A stretch of 64,000 nucleotides of DNA from Azadirachta indica (taxonomy: Eukaryota > Streptophyta > Magnoliopsida > Sapindales > Meliaceae): the NCBI GenBank assembly GCA_022749755.1, contig CM040444.1, positions 4,343,009 through 4,407,008 of the forward strand, in the 5' to 3' direction. Made by a program: the position numbers and the translations under genes. Shown here in pieces: positions 26,690 to 39,353 of this stretch. Each line of letters begins with the position of its first letter. The stretch's first letter is position 1. The notes beneath the pieces were generated by a model that saw nothing but the letters and a program-made list of their open reading frames with translations, did not search any database and was not told the DNA's origin.

Positions 26690-26830
26690 TTTAATTATTA
26701 GGTTTATATATAATTTGGCCCTTATAACTTTGCGAAAATATGCATTTACCCCTTAGTTTTATTAATTTTTTTTTAAAATGTTAGCCAATTAATTTAACTT
26801 TTTGACCATTTTGACCCTAAAATTATTTAT
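26690..26830 (+). repeat. Dispersed 240-bp family, partial copy
   Basis: Shares TATATATAATTTGGCCCTTATAACTTTGCG-type order and TTTTGACCATTTTGACC with 7920-8385. It lies inside intron 1 of WAK-D and is absent at the equivalent place in WAK-G. Confidence 0.45.
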
Positions 26831-27659
26831 TACTAAGCTTTATTTTGTTTTATTTTTATTGTTTATTAGCATTATGTAGTGTTGATACCAGATTTCGTCA
26901 TTTGATATCAACTAGTAAATTTATTTGTATGTGAAAAAAGACATATTTCTTCTATTATTTTTTTCTTTTATATACTTGTTAATTTATTAAGTTATTTAAA
27001 AAATCAATTCAAGTAGGATTCTAATTCGAGATAATTTAGATAATAAAATTTTAATTAGAGTAATTTAATATTTTGACTTACTTATAATTCAAATAAAATA
27101 TGACTTATTTTAAAAAATTCTTCATTAGATTTGATTTATATAAGAAAATTTTATGAATTTGGATATTTATCCTTTATTTTTTGGGTCTTTATTTTTTAAT
27201 ATAAATTTAATAGTTATCTTATTGGGTTAACATGCAGATGAAAAATTAACTTTATTTTGAATGTTGGAAAAATGGTCCAACATGTAGGTTTGAGTAACAA
27301 GGCTCATTTTATTGGTAATATTAATTGTTATTAATTTTCTAACTACAAATTACAATATAAATTAGTAGACAGTAAGAATTTATTAAGATTTATTTGTACA
27401 TAATAATAATATTACTTGATAAATATATATTGCTAAAGTATAGGGGTTTTATTAAAATTTAACTTAAAATATATCATTTTGTTGGGTATATTAGTATGTC
27501 TAGGGTTATCATTCATTTTTCTAACTCGAAGAACTTGAAGGGATGTTTACTACCACCAAATTAGTAAAATAGCTTTGTATTTTTATCAAACTTTAGAGAT
27601 ATAAATGTCAATACTCCTTATAAAATGATCTTATTAACCAATGCTTATAAAGCTTCTAA

Positions 27660-27905
27660 ATATGGGCGGAGCCAAAAATAGAAAATTGAGGGATCAAAAT
27701 ATTTAAAATGTAAAATCAATCAACTAATACTTTAAAAATAATTAATGAATTTAAAGATAAATGAATACTTTCACAAAGTATAGGGGTCAAATTATATATA
27801 AATTTAAAAAGTAGGCTTAAAATATAAATATTATAATAGAAACTTCAAAAAAAATATTAGGCCCAGAGCTAGCACCCCTCATGTCCCAACTAGGCTCCAC
27901 CACCA
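27660..27905 (-). mobile_element. MITE-like element with GGGCGGAGCC termini
   Basis: Left end GGGCGGAGCCAAAA (27664) and right end GGCTCCACCACC (27892) are inverted termini of about 10 bases. The interior is the reverse complement of the 7920-8385 repeat. It lies in WAK-D intron 1, with a paralogous copy at 49040-49285 in WAK-G, so it was present before the segmental duplication. Confidence 0.55.
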
Positions 27906-29684
27906 CTGATCCTGTATCAAAATGCTTATTCTTTAATTATTCTAATAATAACAAAATAAGATTTGACTCTTAATATAAAAAGGCCCGTAAAATTAGCCTA
28001 CAATCCGAAATCCTAGTATAATCTCTCCATAAACTCATATTTTATATGCTTAAATCATAAGTACTCATAACTTATACTGATATTTACTTTACAAACATGC
28101 ACAAGCTAATTCTACGACCATCTACAGCTTTTTATACCTAAAATCTACTTATATTATAAACTCAAAAGTAATTTTTTCAAAAAGTGATTTAGTTAGGAAG
28201 CTTGTACGTTGACATCCTTGGAGCGAATAGGGATTTCCTTCGTAGCCTTTATTGCAATAACATTCCATATGTCCACTATCATCATCTTCACAATCGAAAG
28301 TAGACTCGACTGTGGTAGATTTATTCACTAATAGCTTGGCATAAGAAGAATTGGGTATCCTTCAATTCAATGCCACTTGGACTTGCGCCAAATTTTCAAC
28401 ATCTTTTGAACTATTAAGGCTGCAATTAAAGAACTCCGCGTCTACTAAATTTGCATATTTGTAATCCTGCTGCTTGCTGCTGTTATATATATGTTATTAC
28501 AGAGATACTTAAACTTCTGAGAACAGAAGGAAATCCGCGCTGGCAACATTCGATGCTATTAACACAATATCTATCTTTTGTCTTATTTAGTTTTGCACTA
28601 CAAATGGAGAAGCAACCGCCAACAACAGAGTGAGCAACATCAGCGGAGTACATTAACGCAAAGTTATTGCAACCCACGCCGAAGAAATAGTTAAAATTAT
28701 GAGAAAAGTAAAACGGGAGTTCTTTGAGGTTAAGTAGACTTACTTCGAACTCATCCTGAGCACAAGAACGGATCACTTGTTGATTTATTGGAATCGTGCT
28801 GTTTTCTAGTGTAAATTTGAGCACTTCCTGCTTGATACTTCTGAGGAATGACTTGTTGGCTTTGCAATCTATTGCATACCGAGGATCTAAGTAACAATCT
28901 GCCCAATTCCGAATGGAAATGGAATTGTAATATTATTTCCTCAACTGGATTGACAATTTGGCTTTGTTAATAGCGGTGGCGGTGGCGGTGCTTTGCTATT
29001 GATTTTATGGAACATAACAGCAGCAATATAAGCACCTGAAATATTTAACTTACCAAAAACTGATCTCTCTCTTTAAACTTATGACAGAAGAGTAAGAGTT
29101 AAAATTTCGCTGCTTCTTCTTTGAAATTGTGATCTTGATACATAATAGAAATATCTGCCTAATTAAAACAAATGATAACCACGTATTATTAATACTCTTT
29201 TTATCCTATCAATGATGATCATCTGTCGTTACTTCCACCAATCACATAGGAAGAAAGCTTTTTATAGTGGAGTTCTTATCGCCTTACTTTCCACACTCCT
29301 TGTTTCTTCACTTACATTAATTTCACTTGAAAGTGCTTTCCAGACATTACTTTCCCAAAAAATTATGTCGGATAAAGAGAAAAAGTAGGCATTTCAAGTA
29401 TCTCTCCCTTTCTATTTCTATCTGGAATTCGCTGTTAACCTCAACCATAAAAAAAGCTTCGTCTCTCGTCGGAGGTGGCTTTTAGTGAGATTTCTTTTAT
29501 TTTCTTGTTTTTTTATTTTTTTTTAGTAAATACAAATTTTTACTTAAATTTAGGTTTATAATTTTATTTGTTCACCCAATAAATGTTTATATTCGTCGAA
29601 ATCTAGACCTTAGTAGAGAACCACACTCTGCTCGGACTTTGTGAACTGAAGTAAATTAACCAGTATCCATTCTTCTCTGCAGAA

Positions 29685-29850
29685 TAAAAATGCAGTAAGT
29701 TTGGGTGACCTGAAAGATTTGCCATTTTACTTACCTTTTTATCACAATAAATTGAACGTGTTGGCTGCAATAATGTTGCGTTTATTTCTTCTGCTGACGA
29801 TGGATTTGTTACCGGGGTTGCTTGTCCAGATGACCTGGGAGTTTTAAGAG
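29685..29850 (+). pseudogene. WAK-F: small plus-strand remnant of a WAK extracellular exon
   Basis: Codons for AVSLGDLKDLPFYLPF match the VSLVNLNDLPFYFSFF stretch of WAK-C, followed out of frame by GCNNVAFISSADDGF-type sequence and GGLL. WAK-C is its closest relative in the window. Nothing of the rest of the gene was found around it. Confidence 0.65.
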
Positions 29851-30020
29851 TGCCCAAACAACCTGATCTATGCTCAGGGCCTCAATCAAATGTAATTGAA
29901 ATCTTTTAACTTAAAAAAAAAATAGAATTGTGGAATTTTCACTCAGATTATTATGGGGCGGCTGTGCTTCATCTTCCTTTGCAGGTGCCTATTTAGTAAT
30001 TTATCGAATATAAAGTTTTC

Positions 30021-30045
30021 GAAAGCAATTTTCCATAAGCATTTT
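30021..30045 (-). repeat. Recurring 25-base motif, copy 5
   Basis: On the minus strand: AAAATGCTTATGGAAAATTG then CTTTC. It lies between the WAK-F remnant and the WAK-E 3' end. Confidence 0.5.
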
Positions 30046-30179
30046 TCATTACCACCATCAAATGACTGCATATCAAATGAAACTATTCAATTACTTTTTA
30101 TCCCTTCGTAGGTGCAATACAGAAAGAATGCCAAAAAGAAATTTAATGATTTAGTAGAAAAACCGAGTGAATTATCCTA

Positions 30180-30340
30180 ATTGTAAGAATTACGCTACAC
30201 GTTTATCATGCAAAGAATAAACTATCATTTGTTTTTTTTCTTTAGTCTCAGGAGAAGAATTTGAGACCAAGAGACCTGCGAGAACATCTAGAACACGATT
30301 AAAATTTTATCAGGAGGAGAAGTATTTATTTTATTTATCC
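30180..30340. repeat. Four-copy WAK 3'-flank repeat
   Basis: The block with ACACGTTTATCATGCA, ACTATCATTT and GAGACCAAGAGA recurs at about 18940-19050, 40480-40610 and 42860-42990. It belongs to the sequence that travels with WAK copies. No coding potential was seen. Confidence 0.55.
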
Positions 30341-30539
30341 TCATGGTCATCCCAAGATAGCTTGGGGAATCAAGTAAGAAGAATTCCTAGGTCGGGTATG
30401 TAAGTGAGGTTGTGTTGACTCCTTATCAATTTTAAAAAATGGAATTCCTTGCCTCAATGAACACTACGCATTATTATAATAATATATATATATATATATA
30501 GTTTTATTTGTAAAGAGTAATTGGTCAACAGTATAGCAT

Positions 30540-33099
30540 TCAACATAGAGTGATGGAGCTAGTAATACCGTCAAAAGTAGAACCCGTTGAAGTAGAAATA
30601 CTATCACAAGGCTCAATCACTTCAATTCCTGTGCATCCAACCTCTTCCAAGCTTTGATGAACATTACAATCATTTTTTGATTCTTGAATGCCCTCCAATT
30701 CCATTGCAACTTCTTTCATTGTAGGTCTATGCTTCCCATTTAAATTTAAACACCTTTTCGCAAGGTTAGCAATCATCATAATCTCTTCTTTCTTGCCTTG
30801 CTTGAGTACTTGAGGATCAAGAATATCAGACAGACTATTATCCTCCATAGATACAATGAAATGTGCTGCTAAACCTTGAGCTTCTTGTGAAGAAGTTGAA
30901 AATATTGCCTTTAATCCGGTTAATAGTTCAACAAGAACAACTCCGAAACTATAAACATCACTTTTATCAGTAAAATAACTTGACCGAAAGTATTCTAGAT
31001 CCATGTATCCAAAGGTTCCTTGCACTTTTGTTGTGACATGAGTATCATCAATGGTAACAGACTTTGAAATCCCAAAGTCTGCTACTTTTGCTCTAAACTT
31101 CTCATCTTGATGTCCCGAGGGTAGATAGGTTTGGTAGCCGCTGAGTGCAAGTAAGAAAGAGCTCCTGCAGCTTCTGTAGCAATAGGCAAACGCATTTCCC
31201 ATCTCAAAGGAAGCTCCTCATTTTGGTCATGAAGATATTGGAAAAGAGTTCCATTGGGGATATGTTCATAAACCAATAATGGAACCTCAACCTCCAAGCA
31301 ACATCCTAAAAGTTTAACTACATTTCTATGATTAATCTGAGAGAGAATGATAACCTCATTAATGAACTCTTCAAGCCTCCCTTCATCAACAACTTTGGAC
31401 TTTTTTACTGCCACAACTCTTCCATCCACCAACATTCCTTTCTAAACAGTGCCTTGACCTCCCTGACCAAGTATTCTATTCATATTAAAATGATCAGTAG
31501 CTTTATCTAACTCCTTTGTGGTAAATAATTTGCTATGATCAACACTTCCACCAAACGAAGTTAGCTGTTGTTGTAACAATAAACCACCATTACTGATGAA
31601 ATTCTTCTCTTGGTGCTTCAATTCCTTCCTCTTCTTCATAGTTATCCACAGCCACCATGTGCTGATATGAAGAAGAAATGAACCAGCAAGGGTTGTGCCA
31701 GTACCTGCATATAATTCAATTGAATTAGATTTCAGTATCTTGTAAGTTTTGTCACTAACATCTATCTAATTTAATATTTTCGTTATCTATCTAATGTTGT
31801 TATTCGATTTATATTAGAGCTTGTTAATTATGTAAATAAATAAAGTTGGTGTATGATGTCCAATTTTCGTGTAAATAACTAGGATTTACAGGAGACACTT
31901 TTTATTTTCTGATTAAGCATAAAGTTAAACAGAATTGGGTTGGGCTGAAATTTGGAAAATGAGGTAAGCAGTAAAATAGTAGACAGTTAATTAAGCAATA
32001 AGTCAATCTTGTCTTTGTTGATTTAAAAAGGGATACCTAAAATGATCACAAAAAGCTTCGATTTTCTTATTGGAATACATTTGTAGCTTCCTGCGTTATT
32101 TTGACAGACCATATTCGACTCACAAATGTCAGGCTTTCCACTCTTACATTCATCAATATCTGTTTTGAACAAGAAAGAAAAAAAAATGAATAGACTTAAC
32201 AAGCAATAACTAATAATTCTTTGGACGTGACATTTATATGACTTGTTTAAGAAGTTTACCTCGACATCCTTTCATTAAATAAGGATTTCCTTCGTAGCCT
32301 TTTTGGCATTTACATCTCATAAGTCCACTATCATCAGCGTCACAGCGTCACAGTGAAAGGTTGATCCAGATGTTGAAGATTCAGTCAGCGCTAACATATG
32401 ATAAGAAGAATTGGATATCCTCCAATCCATCGCCGCTGGAACTTGCTCCCGATTGCGAACATCTTTTGAACTATTAATGTGGTCATTATACCAGTCGACG
32501 TCTACCAAAAATGCATAATTGCAGTCCTGCTGCTGGCCGTCGCTTAATGTGGATATAATTAAGCGTTTGAGATTCGAAGGAAATCTGCTCTGGCAACATT
32601 CAATGCCGTTGTGGCAATATTTACTGTCTTCTGTCCTGTTTTTTTCATTGCAAACGGAGAAGCAAGCGCCAAGAATAGTGTCATCAGCTGAGTACATTAA
32701 CGCAAGGCTTTTGCAACCGACGCCGAAGAAATAGTTGTAATCATAAGAAAAATGAAAAGGGATATTTTCATGGATAAAGAAACCTCGTTCTGCACCTTGA
32801 CAAGAACTGATCACAGGTTGATTTACTCGTATGGTGCTTCTCTCAAGTGAGATATCAAGCAATTCCTGGCCGTTGCTTTTGAGGAATGGCTTACCAGATT
32901 CGCATTCGATTGCATACAAATCATCGAGGTAACAATCTGCTCCAATTCCAAATGGAAATGGAATTATCACATTATTTCCGCAGCTGGATCGACAGTTTGG
33001 CTTTGCTAGTAACGGAGGTGGTGGTGCTGCTTTTGCTATTGATTTTATTGGCCATAATAGCAGCAATACAAGCACCTGAGACAGCAACTGCTGAATCAT
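30540..33099 (-). pseudogene. WAK-E: full-length WAK with inactivating lesions
   Basis: Exons at 33099-32260, 32159-32037 and 31704-30540 keep normal splice sites, a signal peptide, [14 protein letters not shown], the EGF module and the membrane span. Lesions: an 8-base direct duplication (GCTGTGAC) near 32342-32357 shifts the frame late in exon 1; TAG at 31444-31442 replaces the tyrosine of GTVYKG; the HRD histidine is changed (YPRD); and about 20 bases encoding the catalytic-loop STNILLD are deleted near 31110, which also shifts the frame. Activation segment and tail are then open to the end (GTFGYMDLEYF, with L for P). Without its catalytic-loop asparagine the kinase could not work even if translated. 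Its tail and upstream flank are closest to the two gutted relics. Confidence 0.9.
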
Positions 33100-34249
33100 T
33101 ATTCAATCTGTCTGTGTTCTTTCTTATTTGTTTATTCTGATCGAGCTGCCTAGCACTTTAAAATTGTAAGGAAAGAAGAATTGGTATTGTTTCTCTGCTG
33201 CTTCTTAATTTCTACCAGCAAAAATGAGGTCGTAAGGCTTTCTGGGACAGACTTCTATATTATGACTTACTCAAGAAATTTTCTTTTACTGTAGTTTTGT
33301 TGGCCTAGTTTATTTACCTTTTTCTTGTTACAAGAACTCTCGTCCTTAAGCACCAAAAAGTCTTAAAGAAAAGGATTTGGAAAAGAAATTTCCACAGTTG
33401 ACAAAGTGATCTCCCTGCTTTCACGGGGACATTTTTCCCAATTCATGGATATATAAACAAATATTGATGGCTGTCACGTGTTTTCAGCTGTAGAGAAAGT
33501 ACTTACGGAAAATCACTTTCTTAAAAAGTATCGACGTTGGCCTGTTTTTGTTTTCTCGTGTTCGATAAGGATAGTAATATAGTAATAAGAGAGTATCGAT
33601 CTCATAAAAAATGTAATCTATTGATTATAAAAATAATTAATTTTGAATTTATCTGAAGAAATCAATTTCAATATAAGTGAGAAATTAAAATAGACAAAAG
33701 TTAATTACTTATCAAATTAATTAAAAGATACAATTAATCAAACAATCTAAGCCAAATGATTTCATCTTAGTTAGTTACTTTTAATTCTTCAATTAACGTT
33801 ATTCTGATTTAATATGCATATTTCTAATTAATTATCTTAATTTATTCGACAACATCTCTCAAAATTAATTGAAACTGCTTTTTACATAATAATTCATTAT
33901 ATCTCTATGTGAATTAAATTAAATGAAAGTGTAATACGATTAATGATAATTTTCAATTAAACTACGTAAATCATAGTAGTACATATCTATTTAATATGTA
34001 ATTTATGCCATTTATCATACGGTTTAGACGTGATAATTACCTCTCAGTTCATATTAGTCCACAATTCATTTAAATATTAGCCAGATATTTAAAAATATTA
34101 AACATCATGATAAAAATTTAATAATATGTATTAAATCATAAATAATATAATATCAAAAAATAGATGCTTCCAATAGATTAAATTATTATTTTAAAAAATA
34201 CATTTAACTACACATATAATAGAGTTTAAGATTAATCATAAAAAATTTA
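33100..34249. other. WAK-E upstream flank and AT-rich spacer
   Basis: 33107-33560 is shared with the flanks of both N-terminal stubs (17818 and 41560), and includes CACGTGTTTTCA upstream of the 25-base motif. 33600-34249 is simple AT-rich sequence with no gene. Confidence 0.55.
33493..33519 (+). repeat. Recurring 25-base motif, copy 6 (upstream of WAK-E)
   Basis: GAGAAAGTACTTACGGAAAA then TCACTTT, 394 bases upstream of the WAK-E start codon. Confidence 0.6.
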
Positions 34250-34375
34250 TGTGACACCTTAAGCAAATCCCACATCGGCAAAACACGGGAGAGATACTGA
34301 ATATATAAGATAGAAGGCTCCAACTCTCGGTAGACGCGTTTTGGGTTGAAAAGCCTGAAAACAAAACGGTGATGG
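34250..34375 (+). mobile_element. TRIM/solo-LTR-like fragment
   Basis: Begins GTGACACCTTAAG and has AAATCCCACATCGGC followed by a TATA-like ATATATAAGA and GAAGGCTCC. This arrangement is typical of small plant LTR elements (CCCACATCGG ahead of a TATA box). Only one terminus was found and there is no internal domain. It sits just upstream of the copia element but does not match its LTRs. Confidence 0.5.
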
Positions 34376-34744
34376 AGAACAGCTTGAATCTACTAAGCAT
34401 GATGAGAATCTCCCAATCTATTTTTTATTATTTCAAATTTTGGTCTCTATTTTGATGTTTTTACATTTTATTCCTCATTTACTTGCATTTTGGTCCCCAA
34501 GAAGGCAAGAACAAAACTTTGTGATTTTCACGGATGGCCAACAAATGTGCTTTTATGCTTCATTTTCATGTCTTTCATGTCAGTGCACGTCAATACCTGC
34601 AAAATCAAATTAAAATGCTTAAAAAAAATAATTACTTAAAACGGACTAAATAATGTTAAATATACTATTTAATGATAAATAATTTAAATATAATCATGTA
34701 GTAAAAATTAAAATATTAGTATATTTGAAAATAAATCTAATTGT

Positions 34745-35142
34745 TGTGATGCATTATCTTGGCCTATAAATAGGCCATGAATCTTTCCCTCGTGTGTGTG
34801 GGAGAAACACGTGTGAGTCAAGTATTTTGAGTAGTTCAATTCTTCTTTGAAGAATTTGAACACTTAGAGATTGAGTTGTTTCTTTGATTTTTGAGAATGA
34901 AAACCAAACGGTGTAATTGGGTCTTCGGGAAGTGAGGTTGAAAGTAGTAGATAAATTAATTTTTCTTGTATTCCACTTTTGTAATTTTATTAGCGGAAAT
35001 TATTATCTCCCTTTCCGTGGATATAGGCAAATTTATTGAACCACATTAAGTTTCTTGTGTTGTTATTCTTTCCTTATCATTACTTAAATTTCCCATATCA
35101 TTTTTACTAACTGTGTTGTAGTTGTTCGCCTTTTGCAGTGCA
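34745..35142 (+). repeat. Copia 5' LTR, truncated
   Basis: Aligns with 39480-39864. It retains a TATA box, CCTATAAATAGG (about 34764-34775), that the 3' LTR lacks. It ends TTGCAGTGCA. Confidence 0.8.
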
Positions 35143-35144
35143 AG

Positions 35145-35157
35145 TAGTATCAGAGTC
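35145..35157 (+). other. Copia primer-binding site
   Basis: TAGTATCAGAGTC is close to the TGGTATCAGAGC complement of the initiator methionine tRNA used by many plant LTR elements. It begins two bases after the LTR end. Confidence 0.65.
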
Positions 35158-35309
35158 AAAGGTTCATCTGGGGTGGATACATGTATACAAAAAATTCTAT
35201 CAAAAGATTATAATTGGAGTTTGGATTTTAAGTGGAACTATTGTGACCCCTTCAATCTTTCCTAGAAATTTTTCAAGTGCATTATTCATGTGAAGGCTTT
35301 AAGCGTGAA

Positions 35310-38300
35310 GCCATGGCAAACTCAAAGTTTGAGTTGATATCTTTTGATGGAAAAACCAACTTCAGTATTTGGCAAAGTATTGTGAAGGATGTGTTGGTGC
35401 AACAGGTCTCTTTAAAGCTTTACTTGACAAAAAACTCAAGGACATGGAAGATGATGATTAGGAGGAATAACAAGTAAAGACAATAAGCACAATACAACTT
35501 ACTTTAAAGACAGTAAGCACAATACAACTTACTCTTGCATAAAAAATTAAGTATAGTGATGAATAAAACTTTTAGTAAAGTTGTGGGAAAATTTGGAAAA
35601 GTTCTATATATCAAAATGCTTGATAAATAGATTTTACCTAAAGAATAAGTTGTAGAAGTTAAAAATATAAGAAGGTATAAACATCATAAATGATGTTAAT
35701 AAGTTCAATAAGTGTATTACTTAGCTTCAAAATGTGGAGCTAAATATTGATGAAGAAGATCAAGCCATTATTTTGTTGGCTTCTTTAACAAAATCGTACA
35801 AGACTTTGGTGACCACATTATTAGTTGGGAAGTAAACTTTTACAGTGAATAAAGTATTAACTGCTCTTTTAGAAACCGATAAGATCAAGAAGCCAAGCAG
35901 TTCTTCTTAAGCTAAAGGCCATATTGTGAAAGAAGATAACAAGGCAAAAACAATACGTGGTAAGAGAAAATCACTTGGAAGGAATTCTTGTTAGAATGAT
36001 CGTTCCAAGTTATGTACAAGAAAGGACGTGGAGTGTCATTATTGCCACAAGAAGGGACATATTAGAAGATTCTACAACGAATTAAAGAAAAATTGAAAAC
36101 GAGGAAGAATTGACAGCCAACAAAAGCAAATGTTGCTAGCAACAAATATAATAATGATGAACTAGGTGATATGTTGTTGGCATCAACAAATGAAGGATCT
36201 CTCTTAAACTCATGGATACTTAACTTAGGATGCATGTATTATATGTGTCCTTATAAAGAATGGTTTAACCTTTATCAGCCTTATGATAGTGGTTCTATCC
36301 TAATGGGTAATGATGCTGCCAGCAAAATTATTGGAATCGGTATAGTGAAGATCATAATACACAATGGAGTTATTAGAATACTAGGTAATATCTGACATAT
36401 TGCCAACTTGAAGAAAAATCTAATTCCTTTGGGAACCTTGGATTCCCTGGGCTATGGTTTCTCAGCAAAAGGCGGATTATTGAAAGTCTACAATGGAGCT
36501 CTCATGGTTACAAAAGGAGAAAAAGTTAAAAAACCTATACCAGCTGCTTGGAGATACTGTTTCAAGTGGTGTCGCTGCTGACAAGCATATTGAACCTAGT
36601 AGTAATAATATTAAATTATGGCATATGCGGTTAGGGCATCTTAGTAAATGTGAGCTGTGCAAGTTGCATAAGAGAAACCTTTTAAATGATGTGAAAGAAT
36701 GCAAATTAGAGTTCTGAAAATTTTGTGTTATGGGAAAACAGAACAAGGTCAACTTCAGGATCTCGTCTCATATCATTAAAGATATTATTGATTTTCTTCT
36801 CATTGATGTATGGGGACCATCACCAATTGCATCATTTAGAGGTTCAATTTATTTAGTCTATTTTGTAGATGATTATTCTAGAAAGGTTTAGGTGTACTTT
36901 ATGAGGCACAAATTAGAGGGGTTCAATATTTTCGAACAATGGAAGACTGAGGTTGGAAATAAGAGTGGTAGAAAGTTCAAGTGCATCAAAAGTGGAAACG
37001 ACACCAAGTACAAAGAAAATGTCTTTTTGAAATTTTACAAGAATAAAAGAATTACTTGATACTTCTCAGTAAAGAAGACTTCGCAGCAGAATGGAGTTGT
37101 TGAAAGAATAAATAGAATCTTGCTAGAAAAAGCTCGATGTATGAGGCTCAATGCAGGATTGTTGAAGAATTTCTGAGCAGAAGTAGTTAACACTGCTGCT
37201 TACTTAATCAATCGATCTCCTTCCTTGGTTGCACATTTTAGAGTTCCTGAAGAGGTTTGGGCCAATAGATTAATCAATTACTCCTAAATACGCATTTTTG
37301 GATGTTTAGCCTACATGCATATACCAGGTGATGAACGGAGAAAGCTAGATGCAAAATGAAAAGGTGCATATTTCTCGATTACCCTAAAGGTGTAAAGGGA
37401 TATATGCTTTGGGATTCAAAAATAAGAAAAAAGGTCATCAACAGAGATGTTGTCTTTGATGAAGCCAACATGTTGAACAAAGAAGATATGACATAAACTT
37501 CCAATAAAAGACAAGATAAGAGATCAATTATTCAGGTAAAGCTTGAAGAGCAACAAATTCTTGCAAGAAGTCAAATAAAAACCCATGATCAAGAAGAGCA
37601 TCGAGAAGAATCTTATTTATTGGCTAGAGATAGAGAAAGGCATACTACTAAAGCACCTGTAAGGTATGGATATGAAGACATGTGTCATTTACATTTTCCT
37701 CTGATAGTGAAAACCGATCTAATTTCAAAAAAGCAATTTGAACAAAATATGGAAATAAATGGTCAGCAACTATGAAGGAAGAAATAGAATCACTTGAAAA
37801 TAATCACACTTAGGAATTGGTTCAATTACCCAAAGGAAATAAGGTTATTGAATGCAAATAAGTTTTCCAAAAGAAAGAAACGGTCATAAAAATTGAAGAA
37901 GAAAAGTATAAAGCTCGACTAGTTGTTAAAGGATATTCACAGAAAGAAAGTATAGACTACAATGAAATTTCTCTTTGATAATAAAGCATACATCTATATG
38001 AGCTATCATATCTATTATTACAATGCAGGATTTGGAGTTAGAGCAATTAGATGTGAAAACTACTTTCTTACATAGAGAGCTAGAGGAGCATATTTATATG
38101 CAGTAATTTAAAGGTTTTAAAAAATCAGGAAAAGAAAGGACTTGTGTGCAAAGTAAAGAAGCCCTTGTATTGATTAAAGCTATCACCTAGACAATGGTAG
38201 AAGCAGTTTGATATTTTCATGGTATCATATAGGTATACTCGTTGTGAGTATGATTGTTATGTTTATTTTACAAAATTAGGTGATAGTTCTTTTATTTATC

Positions 38301-39248
38301 TAACACTCTATATGGATGATATGTAAATTACTGCTAAAAATAAATCTCACATCTTTGAACTTATGAGCATGTTGAGTAGTGAATTCAAGATAAAGGGTCT
38401 TAAAGCTACTAAGAAAATCTTTGGTATGGAATATATAGAGATAGGAAGGCTGGCAAATTGTGGCTCACTCAAATAAATTATATGAAAAAAGTTTTGGAGA
38501 TGTCTGGTATGCCTAATGCTACACCAATGAAAGTTCCGTTAGCAACACATTTTCAACTATCTTCTGATCTTGGCCTAAAAACAAAGGATGAGGTGGAGTA
38601 TATAGCTTAAGTTCTTTACACAGACACTATAGGATGCTTGATGTATGCCATGGTATGCACCAAACCAGATATCTCACATACTGTTAGTTTGGTAAGTAGA
38701 CATATATCAAATCCATGAAAAGAGCATGAGAATGCAGTATAGTGGTTTTTCAATATCTTATTGGAACAGTTAACTATAGATTGTTGTATGAGCAAAACTC
38801 TGCTTCAAGTAAGGTAATTGGATATATAGATTCTAACTATATAGGAGATTTGAATAATCGAAGTTCCATGACTAGATACATTTTCAAATTCGATGGAGAA
38901 CTAATTTCATGAAAATCTATCCTCCAATCTACAGTTGTGCTTTTTGCTATTGAAGCGAAGTATATGGAAAATGTTAAAGCTGGAAAGGAAGCTTTATGGT
39001 TAAAAGGTCTGATTGAAGAACTTGGATTTAAACAAAAAGATGTTAAGTTACATTTTGATAATCAAAATGCTATATTTTTTGTCAAGAATCAAGTATTTCA
39101 TGCAAGGTCAAAACATATAACTGCTGGATATCATAAAATCAAAGAATGGATCATCAATAGAGAAATTTGTATATCTAAGGTCCATATAAAGGATAATGCA
39201 ACTGATATGATGACTAAGCCAGTTCCTACAAAAAAGTTCAAGCAATGA
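35310..39248 (+). pseudogene. Copia gag-pol, many stops and frameshifts
   Basis: Gag begins near 35313 (MANSKFELISFDGKTNF). The zinc knuckle has C-x2-C-x4-H, but its last cysteine is changed to tyrosine. The protease site that is normally DSG reads NLG (about 36210). The integrase keeps LWHMRLGHLS (about 36619) and LIDVWGPSP (about 36800). Reverse transcriptase keeps the YMDD box (about 38310-38324) with a stop soon after. RNase H is open from about 38937 (AIEAKYMENVKAGKEALWLK, then DNQNAI and HI) to the end at 39248. Stops occur every few hundred bases, so it cannot encode a polyprotein. Confidence 0.88.
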
Positions 39249-39340
39249 AAGTCACCTTATATTGAGAAGTGGTTCGGTGCACCCCTACCCATGAAAAGGG
39301 TGCATAAAAATAATAACCTCAAAGATGGCATAATCTGAAG

Positions 39341-39353
39341 CCAAGGTGGAGAT
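39341..39353 (+). other. Copia polypurine tract
   Basis: CCAAGGTGGAGAT directly precedes the TG of the 3' LTR. It is the usual plus-strand priming site. Confidence 0.65.

Larger units (their letters stand above)
24487..29041 (-). pseudogene. WAK-D: close paralogue of WAK-G, disabled
   Basis: All three exons are recognisable (about 29041-28217, 25990-25867, 25661-24487), but there are several lesions relative to WAK-G. A deletion near 29041 removes the start codon. A TGA replaces the cysteine codon of CGNN. One base is missing near 28897. The AG acceptor of the EGF exon is lost (about 25990). There are two kinase-exon stops, at 25539-25537 (L in VLLQQ) and 25344-25342 (G after AVNK). Downstream of the last stop the kinase is open to the natural end and keeps HRDIKSTN and DFG, but it has YGFKTSR-region drift such as QETFGYLDPKYF for [12 protein letters not shown]. 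Intron 1 (about 25.99-28.2 kb) contains two dispersed repeats. The few clean lesions suggest fairly recent loss. Confidence 0.88.
17115..29660. repeat. Segmental duplication, copy 1 (paralogous to ~40850-52045)
   Basis: Collinear similarity in the same orientation runs from the C-terminal WAK remnant through the upstream flank (17.1-20.0 versus 40.9-43.9 kb), the AT-rich spacer (22.3-24.5 versus 44.4-46.9 kb), and WAK-D versus WAK-G with their introns and promoters. It ends in a last matching block at about 29600-29655 versus 52000-52045. Copy 1 alone has the 20.03-22.29 kb stretch with a MITE and WAK-C. Copy 2 alone has about 1 kb at 51.0-52.0 kb. Boundaries are by eye. Confidence 0.8.
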
